64,000 bases of DNA from contig NZ_JAIZZH010000005.1 in NCBI RefSeq assembly GCF_020421205.1, positions 186,001-250,000 on the forward strand, in the 5' to 3' direction. Below, piece after piece: positions 58,657 to 64,000 of the stretch. This stretch comes from Hymenobacter pini (lineage in GTDB: Bacteria > Bacteroidota > Bacteroidia > Cytophagales > Hymenobacteraceae). A program made the translations under genes and the position numbers. The notes under the pieces are model-generated. The model saw nothing but the letters and a program-made list of their open reading frames with translations, had not been told where the DNA came from and ran no database searches. Numbering within the stretch: position 1 is the first letter of the stretch; each line of letters begins with the position of its first letter.

Positions 58657-61107
58657 ATGAAAATACTTCGACTCACGCTGGCTTTGTGCGTGGCTACCGC
58701 TGGCATGGCCGGAGCGCAGGATCTTCCTTACCAGACGCCGCCGCGGGCCATTGCTACGCTGGTAGATGCCCCCGTGACGCCCCGCGTTAGCTTTGCCTCC
58801 AACGGGCAGTGGATGCTGCTGATGGATGTGCGGGATATGCCCTCCATTGCTGAGCTTAGCCAACCGGAAATGCGCTTGGCCGGCGTACGCATCAACCCCC
58901 GCACCAACGGGGCCAGCCGCGTGAGCTACGCGTCGTCGTTGCGGTTGCACCGCTTGCCCGAGGGCAAAGAGATGCTGGTGCAGGGCCTGCCCTCCAACGC
59001 CCGCATCAGCGACGTGCAATGGTCGCCGGATAACACCAAAATAGCCTTTACGCACACCACCAACAACCACGTAGAGCTGTGGCTGGTTGACGTGGCTTCG
59101 GCCACGGCCAAGCTGGTACCCAACCTGTTCCTGAATGGGGTGCTGGGCACGCCGTACGAGTGGGTTTCGGACAGCAAAACCATCATTGCCCGGGCAGTAG
59201 TGGGTGGCCGGGGCGAAGCTCCTAACCCTACTGCGCCCCCTACTGGTCCTACCATTCAGCAGAACGTGGGCCGCACCTCGGCGGCCCGCACGTACCAGGA
59301 TTTGCTGAAAAACCCCGTTGATGAGCGGCTGTTCGATTACTACGCCCTCACGCAGGTAGTGAAAGTAGGCCTCGATGGCCGCATGGCTCCGTTGGGGCAG
59401 CCCGGCGTAATTGAGCAGGCCCTACCCTCTCCCAGCGGCAAATATGTGTTGGTGAGCACCCGCCACCGGCCGTACTCCTACACGCTCCCCCTGAACAGCT
59501 TCCCGCTACGCCTGGATGTGCTGAATATGGAAGGCCTCGTGGTGAAGGAAATTGCCAACCTACCCCTGGCCGATAACGTGCCCACCAGCTTTGACGCCGT
59601 GCCCACCGGCCCGCGCAACGTGAGCTGGCGCGAAGACGCTCCCAACACCCTCTTTTGGGTGGAAGCCCAGGATGGTGGCGACCCCAAAACGGAAGCTCCG
59701 GTGCGCGACAAACTCTTCGCCCTGGGGGCTCCGTTTGACGGACAACCCCAGGAGCTGGCGTCGTTGCCGCTACGCTTCAGCCGCATCTACTGGAGCGGCT
59801 CCGATAAACTGGCCTTGGTAGGCGGCTACCGCTGGGCCGACCGCAAAGAGGCTCTCTGGACCCTCGACCTGGCTACCAAAACCTCCCTAACGCCGCTGTT
59901 CGAGCGTTCTTCGCAGGATACCTACACCGACCCCGGCACTCCGTTCGTGCGCCGCAACGAGCAAGGCCGCCGGGTGCTGGCTACCGATGCCAACGCTGAT
60001 ATGGTGTACTTCATCGGGGCTGGGGCTTCGCCGGAAGGTGACCGGCCGTTTGTGGACGAAATGAACGTGCGCACCAAAAAGAGCGCCCGGTGGTGGCGTT
60101 CGGAAGCACCGTACTACGAGGCCCCAGTTACCATTCTGGACGCCAACAAGCACGTGTTTGTAACGCGCCGCGAGTCGCAGACGGAAGCCCCCAACTACTT
60201 CCTGCGCGACGCACCCAACCCCAAGCCGGTTCAACTGACCAAGTTCCCGAACCCCTACGCCACGCTGGGCAACCTGCAGAAGCAGGTGCTCAAATACAAG
60301 CGGGCTGATGGCGTGGACCTGACGGCAAACCTCTATTTACCCCCGAACTACAAGAAGGAAGATGGCCCGCTGCCCACGTTGATAGAGGCCTATCCGGTAG
60401 AGTTCAAAGACAAGAAAGACGCCGGGCAGGTGAAAGGCTCGCCTTATACCTTCACCCGCTTCAGCTGGGGCTCGCCCGTATTCTGGGTAACGCAAGGCTA
60501 CGCCGTACTGCAGGGAGCCAGCATTCCGATTGTGGGTGAGGGCGATAAGCAGCCCAACGACACGTACGTGGAGCAACTGACCTCCTCGGCCAAAGCGGCT
60601 ATTGATGAAGGCAAGCGCCTGGGTGTGGTAGACCCAAATCGGGTGGCCGTAATGGGCCACAGCTATGGTGCCTTCATGACGGCCAACCTGCTGGCCCACA
60701 CCAACCTGTTTAAAGCTGGTATTGCCCGTAGTGGCGCCTACAACCGCACCCTCACGCCGTTCGGCTTCCAGGGCGAGGAGCGCACCTATTGGGAAGCCCC
60801 GCAGGTGTACAACGCTATGTCGCCGTTCAACTACGCCGACAAGATTAAAACGCCGCTGCTGCTGATTCATGGGGAAGCCGACAACAACTCGGGCACTTTC
60901 CCCATCCAGAGTGAGCGGTTCTACAATGCCCTGAAAGGCAATGGTGCTACCGTGCGCTACGTAGTGCTGCCGGCCGAAGCCCACGGTTACGCCGCCCATG
61001 AGTCCATCATGCACATGCTGTGGGAAATGAACACTTGGTTGGACACGTATGTGAAGAAAGCCGGTACCGCAACGCCCACATCTGATACCAAAGCAGACGC
61101 ACGCTAA
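58657..61107 (+). CDS. S9 family peptidase, glutamyl endopeptidase-like
   Basis: An exported alpha/beta-hydrolase-fold peptidase of 816 residues. MKILRLTLALCVATAGMAGAQ is the signal. The first 540 residues form a propeller domain (SDVQWSPDNTKIAFTHTTNN is one blade-like repeat). The catalytic domain has S669 in VMGHSYGAFMTANLLAHTNLF, the Asp in LLIHGEADNNSG and the His in AEAHGYAAHES. The sequence FKAGIARSGAYNRTLTPFGF is very close to plant and bacterial glutamyl endopeptidase-like enzymes. All three catalytic positions are present. It is a single gene ending in a strong terminator. Confidence 0.95.
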   Translation: MKILRLTLALCVATAGMAGAQDLPYQTPPRAIATLVDAPVTPRVSFASNGQWMLLMDVRDMPSIAELSQPEMRLAGVRINPRTNGASRVSYASSLRLHRLPEGKEMLVQGLPSNARISDVQWSPDNTKIAFTHTTNNHVELWLVDVASATAKLVPNLFLNGVLGTPYEWVSDSKTIIARAVVGGRGEAPNPTAPPTGPTIQQNVGRTSAARTYQDLLKNPVDERLFDYYALTQVVKVGLDGRMAPLGQPGVIEQALPSPSGKYVLVSTRHRPYSYTLPLNSFPLRLDVLNMEGLVVKEIANLPLADNVPTSFDAVPTGPRNVSWREDAPNTLFWVEAQDGGDPKTEAPVRDKLFALGAPFDGQPQELASLPLRFSRIYWSGSDKLALVGGYRWADRKEALWTLDLATKTSLTPLFERSSQDTYTDPGTPFVRRNEQGRRVLATDANADMVYFIGAGASPEGDRPFVDEMNVRTKKSARWWRSEAPYYEAPVTILDANKHVFVTRRESQTEAPNYFLRDAPNPKPVQLTKFPNPYATLGNLQKQVLKYKRADGVDLTANLYLPPNYKKEDGPLPTLIEAYPVEFKDKKDAGQVKGSPYTFTRFSWGSPVFWVTQGYAVLQGASIPIVGEGDKQPNDTYVEQLTSSAKAAIDEGKRLGVVDPNRVAVMGHSYGAFMTANLLAHTNLFKAGIARSGAYNRTLTPFGFQGEERTYWEAPQVYNAMSPFNYADKIKTPLLLIHGEADNNSGTFPIQSERFYNALKGNGATVRYVVLPAEAHGYAAHESIMHMLWEMNTWLDTYVKKAGTATPTSDTKADAR

Positions 61108-61128
61108 GAAGCAAAAGCCTGTTTTGTT

Positions 61129-61170
61129 GCAAAAAGCCCCGGTTGCCAGTTGGCAGTCGGGGCTTTTTGC
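61129..61170 (+). terminator. Terminator after the S9 peptidase gene
   Basis: GCAAAAAGCCCC (61129-61140) pairs with GGGGCTTTTTGC (61159-61170). The loop contains the small inverted pair TGCCA/TGGCA. Confidence 0.92.
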
Positions 61171-61293
61171 ATATAGTATTTTCGGTATTAAACAAGGGGC
61201 TTTCGTACAAAATTTTGCCCAAACCTTAACCTCTACTGCGGCGCTTCGTTAAAACCAACAAATACTCTCACACGAGTTTAACTGCTTCTGACC

Positions 61294-61587
61294 ATGAAAA
61301 CGCTCAAGATATATGCGGCCATGCTTACGGCCCTGTTTGTACTGGAAAGCACTGTAACGGTAACCGACGCCGACGCCCAGACGAGACCCAGAAAAACCTG
61401 GAGTAAAAAAGCCAAAGGCGCAGCCATTGGCGGTGGTGCAGGCGCCGTGACGGGTGCCGTAGTAGGTGGCGGTAAAGGCGCTGTACTTGGCGGCGTAGCA
61501 GGCGCAGCCGCCGGTGGTATTATTGGCCGCAAAAAAGATAAGAAGAAAGACCCCGTACGCTACGAACAATACTCGCGTAAGGACTAG
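61294..61587 (+). CDS. Small exported glycine-zipper protein
   Basis: A 97-residue protein. MKTLKIYAAMLTALFVLESTVTVTDADAQ is a signal peptide or anchor. The centre is a glycine zipper: KGAAIGGGAGAVTGAVVGGG followed by KGAVLGGVAGAAAGGIIG, which can pack against membranes or self-associate (YMGG-like family). A Lys-rich stretch (RKKDKKKDP) follows at the end. The role is unknown; related proteins are envelope stress or toxin-like factors. It is flanked by terminators on both sides, so it is transcribed alone. Confidence 0.85.
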   Translation: MKTLKIYAAMLTALFVLESTVTVTDADAQTRPRKTWSKKAKGAAIGGGAGAVTGAVVGGGKGAVLGGVAGAAAGGIIGRKKDKKKDPVRYEQYSRKD

Positions 61588-61624
61588 CCCAAGTAACCCA
61601 GTGAGGCTACACACCTCATTAGCG

Positions 61625-61657
61625 AAAAGCTCCGAACCAACCGGTACGGGGCTTTTT
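61625..61657 (+). terminator. Terminator after the glycine-zipper gene
   Basis: AAAAGCTCCG (61625-61634) pairs with CGGGGCTTTT (61647-61656) using one G-U pair, followed by T. Confidence 0.8.
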
Positions 61658-61728
61658 GCCGTTTATACCGCATGGGCGCTGCTGCTGAAAATCCAAAACC
61701 CAGACGCACTGCTGCGGGTACAGTACCC

Positions 61729-62664
61729 ATGCGATTATTTGTGTATTCTGCCCTTTCTAACAAGGCCCGCGCTGAGCTATTGCAGCAGCTGCCCCCAGAG
61801 GTTACCACCACCTTCAGAACCGATTTAGCTGTTGCAGACCAGCAAACGGCGCTGCAGGCCGCCGAGCTATTGTTAGGCAACCCGCCCGCCGCATGGCTGC
61901 AGGAAAGTCTGCCCCCATACCTACGCTTCTGGCAGATTGACTCGGCCGGCATTGACCAGTACCGGCAAGTGCAGCCCCACTTTCCGGTAGCCAATATGGG
62001 CGACTTTTTTGCCTGGGCCTGCGCCGAAACGATGGTGGCGGGGTTGCTGGCGCTGTTACGTTACATCCCGGAGCTGGCGGTGTGGCAAACCCAGCGCCAC
62101 TGGGAAGGTGCCGCATTACGCTCTCGTATGGGCCTGCTCCGGCACCGACGGATAATTATTCTGGGCCGAGGTACCATTGGGCTGGCGGTAGCGCGGCAGC
62201 TGCAGGGGTTTGATTGCCCGGTGCAGTTCCTGGCACGCACCGATGCCAACGCTCAACTGCACACGCGTGACCAACTACTGGCCGCCTTACCCCACACCGA
62301 CATTCTCATAAACTGCCTCCCAGGTGCCGCCGGACAGGTTGTGACGCGGGAGGTATTAGCAGCCCTACCGGCTCACGCCATATACGCCAGCGTAGGCCGG
62401 GGCAACACTACCGACGAGCCTGCCCTGATTGAGGCGCTTACAACCCAACGGCTGGCTGGCGCCGTGCTGGACGTAACAGCTCAGGAGCCGTTACCCGCCG
62501 ATAGTCCACTCTGGCACTTGCCCCGCGTGTTGCTTACCCAGCACAGCGGTGGCGGCCAGCCCCACGAGGATGAGGGCAAAGTGGCGCTATTCCTGCGTAA
62601 CCTGCGGCATGTACGCCAGCAGGAGCCGCTGGAAAACCCAGTACAGCTGCACCGCGGGTATTAG
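61729..62664 (+). CDS. D-2-hydroxyacid dehydrogenase (glyoxylate/hydroxypyruvate reductase-like)
   Basis: An NAD(P)H-dependent reductase of 311 residues. The start is ATG 61729 (MRLFVYSALSNKA); an upstream ATG at 61672 would begin inside the preceding terminator region. The Rossmann motif is IILGRGTIGLAVARQL (GxGxxG) near residue 140, and the catalytic residues lie in ASVGRGNTTDEPAL (Arg) near residue 220, VTAQEPLPADSPLW (Glu) and LTQHSGGGQ (His). The short cofactor domain and low conservation of the first third fit the GhrA-like branch. It may convert glyoxylate or hydroxypyruvate. Direction and partner genes give no more clues. Confidence 0.9.
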   Translation: MRLFVYSALSNKARAELLQQLPPEVTTTFRTDLAVADQQTALQAAELLLGNPPAAWLQESLPPYLRFWQIDSAGIDQYRQVQPHFPVANMGDFFAWACAETMVAGLLALLRYIPELAVWQTQRHWEGAALRSRMGLLRHRRIIILGRGTIGLAVARQLQGFDCPVQFLARTDANAQLHTRDQLLAALPHTDILINCLPGAAGQVVTREVLAALPAHAIYASVGRGNTTDEPALIEALTTQRLAGAVLDVTAQEPLPADSPLWHLPRVLLTQHSGGGQPHEDEGKVALFLRNLRHVRQQEPLENPVQLHRGY

Positions 62665-62754
62665 GCTGCCAGGCAGCTCCTTGCGAAGCAACAGGTGCAT
62701 GCAACCATTTGGCCACAGGCAGGCTCCTCACCCACCATCTTATCTGCCTGTGCT

Positions 62755-63273
62755 ATGCGGAAGCTATACATGTTATTGCTGGGGAGCGGCTTGCTCCTGA
62801 GCTTAAGTGCCTGCCCGGGCATTATCGACCCGGCCGAGCGGATACCCTTACCGCGCTATAAGCCGTTGCTGATGGCCCGTTCGCAACTGGAGCAGGCCGT
62901 GGCCGTTTTGCCGCCGCGAGAACTGCACAATACCGGCAAAATCTACCTCCGCGACCCATACGTGCTGATCAACGAGCAATACGAAGGGGTACACATTATC
63001 AACAACCAGGACCCCGAGCACCCAACGCCCGTGGCGTTTCTGCGGATTCCGGGCAACGTGGACGTGGCCATGAAAGGCGCGTTGCTTTACGCCGACAGTG
63101 GCTCCGACCTGCTGACCTTTGACCTGAGCAACATTACGGCCGCAAAGCTGCTGAGCCGGGTGCGCGGGGCGGTGCCGGAGCTACCCATGCCCGAAAACGG
63201 CGAAGTTCCGGCTGAATATCAACCACAAAACCGCCCGGCCGATGCCGTGGTGGTGGGCTGGCAGAAACTATAA
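62755..63273 (+). CDS. LVIVD-type repeat lipoprotein, 172 aa
   Basis: The start is ATG 62755 (MRKLYMLLLGSGLLL), with lipobox LSAC. The mature protein contains GVHIINNQDPEHPTPVAFLRI and LLTFDLSNITAAKLLSRV, units of the LVIVD type that build beta-propellers (a strand ending in D followed by xNPxxPxxxxF). With only about two units it could not close a propeller alone. The next gene, 12 bases downstream, carries further units and may complete the structure. The pair is probably one transcription unit. The function is unknown; surface proteins of this kind occur widely in Bacteroidota. Confidence 0.78.
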   Translation: MRKLYMLLLGSGLLLSLSACPGIIDPAERIPLPRYKPLLMARSQLEQAVAVLPPRELHNTGKIYLRDPYVLINEQYEGVHIINNQDPEHPTPVAFLRIPGNVDVAMKGALLYADSGSDLLTFDLSNITAAKLLSRVRGAVPELPMPENGEVPAEYQPQNRPADAVVVGWQKL

Positions 63274-63285
63274 GCTACCAAGCCG

Positions 63286-64000
63286 ATGAAGCTATTCTAC
63301 TCTTTTTTGGGCCTCTTGGGCCTAGTATCCTTGGGAAGCTGCAGCAACAGCAGCGACGTGAGCCCCAGTAATGCGGATAACGGCCAGGGTGGTTCGCTTG
63401 CCCGTTTTACCGTGCTCGACAACACTCTGTACGTGGTGGATAATAGCAGCCTGCGCACCTTCAGCCTTGCCGATGCGGCCCATCCCAAACAAGGCACGGT
63501 TGTACCACTGGGTGCAGGCATTGAAACCATTTATCCCCGCTCGCCTTACCTGTTTCTGGGCACCCAGCGCGGCATGTTCATCTTTGATGCCACCGTGCCC
63601 AACCAGCCCCGCCAGGTAGCCTATTACCAGCACGTGGTGAGCTGTGACCCAGTGGTGGTGGACGAGCGGTTTGCATACGTAACCCTGCGCGACGGCCGCA
63701 CTTGCGGCGGAGGCCCCAACCAGTTACAGGTAGTGGACCTCACCAATCTGAGCAACCCTTGGCTGGCGCAAACTTACCCCATGCAACACCCGCTGGGTTT
63801 AGGCGTGGATAGCACCTTGCTGTTTGTGTGCGATAAGGACCAGTTGAAAGTATTCGACACCCGCCAAGCCCCTGTACTGCCCGCTCCGCAAACTTTTCCG
63901 GTGACGGTATCGGATGTGATTCCGCACCGGGGGCTGCTGCTGGCCGTGGGCCCCGATGGCTTGTACCAGTACCGCTACCGAAAGGGGGCGCTTAGCCTGC
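63286..64000 (+). CDS. LVIVD-type repeat lipoprotein, cut by right window edge
   Basis: Starts ATG 63286 (MKLFYSFLGLLGLVSLGSC), a lipoprotein signal with lipobox SLGSC, 12 bases after the preceding LVIVD-type gene. The open frame runs on past the window end, at least 238 residues. Repeats such as LRTFSLADAAHPKQGTVVPL, MFIFDATVPNQPRQVAYYQ and LQVVDLTNLSNPWLAQTYP show a strand with D, then NPxxPxxxxxY; this is the LVIVD pattern. It resembles a beta-propeller. Ligand unknown. The downstream end cannot be seen. Confidence 0.82.
   Translation, partial: MKLFYSFLGLLGLVSLGSCSNSSDVSPSNADNGQGGSLARFTVLDNTLYVVDNSSLRTFSLADAAHPKQGTVVPLGAGIETIYPRSPYLFLGTQRGMFIFDATVPNQPRQVAYYQHVVSCDPVVVDERFAYVTLRDGRTCGGGPNQLQVVDLTNLSNPWLAQTYPMQHPLGLGVDSTLLFVCDKDQLKVFDTRQAPVLPAPQTFPVTVSDVIPHRGLLLAVGPDGLYQYRYRKGALSL

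Overview
The window looks like chromosomal DNA of a GC-rich Bacteroidota bacterium of the Hymenobacter/Cytophagales type. The evidence is a SusC/SusD pair, three secreted proteins with type IX secretion (T9SS) C-terminal sorting domains, -7 promoter boxes of the TAnnTTTG type, sparse Shine-Dalgarno signals, the gene order pheT - coiled-coil - zapA - rny, and a tmRNA whose tag reads GEYSYAMAA. No phage, IS element, CRISPR array, rRNA or ordinary tRNA gene was recognised.

Layout. 1-5.7 kb: housekeeping metabolism (cmk cut by the left edge, a small lipoprotein, adenine deaminase, a lone receiver protein, a PLP-dependent cysteine synthase/cystathionine beta-synthase, sucD). 5.9-9.9 kb: a glycan-flavoured group (secreted PIG-L deacetylase, GT-C type membrane glycosyltransferase, polyprenyl-phosphate-hexose-synthase-like GT2). 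10-13.6 kb: two barrel-like lipoproteins around a flavin disulfide oxidoreductase, then a third lipoprotein. 13.6-18.7 kb: a minus-strand block pheT - coiled coil - zapA - possible 6S-like RNA - rny. 19-28 kb: a T9SS metalloprotease, DUF1684, radC, a metallophosphoesterase, small envelope proteins and uvsE. 28.2-28.6 kb: tmRNA. 28.8-38.3 kb: prolyl oligopeptidase, dnaX, M16 peptidase, isocitrate dehydrogenase. 38.4-49.4 kb: mixed metabolic and envelope genes ending with endonuclease V. 49.7-54.5 kb: an orphan SusC/SusD pair. 54.5-64 kb: GluQ-RS, a second serine hydrolase, a pirin-nitroreductase unit, an S9 peptidase, a glycine-zipper protein, a hydroxyacid dehydrogenase and two LVIVD-type lipoproteins, the last cut by the right edge.

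The genes together suggest a free-living heterotroph with heavy investment in exported peptidases (two S9, one M16, one HExxH protease, two beta-lactamase-fold hydrolases) and DNA repair (UvsE, endonuclease V, RadC).

The most unusual non-coding signal is a set of long, near-perfect inverted repeats sitting directly behind stop codons (16081-16237, 26091-26191, 33443-33637, 36831-36933, with shorter relatives at 22257-22291 and 49408-49464). The sequences are unrelated to one another but share a design: long outer arms and, in the four longest, one or more small hairpins in the loop. One arm motif also occurs in frame inside the dnaX linker. Other items of note are the candidate 6S-like RNA with a competing leader hairpin before rny, two AT-richer patches inside pheT and the M16 gene, and an extended CCGTAnnTTTG promoter form shared by four minus-strand genes. 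All assignments come from reading the sequence; no database search was possible.
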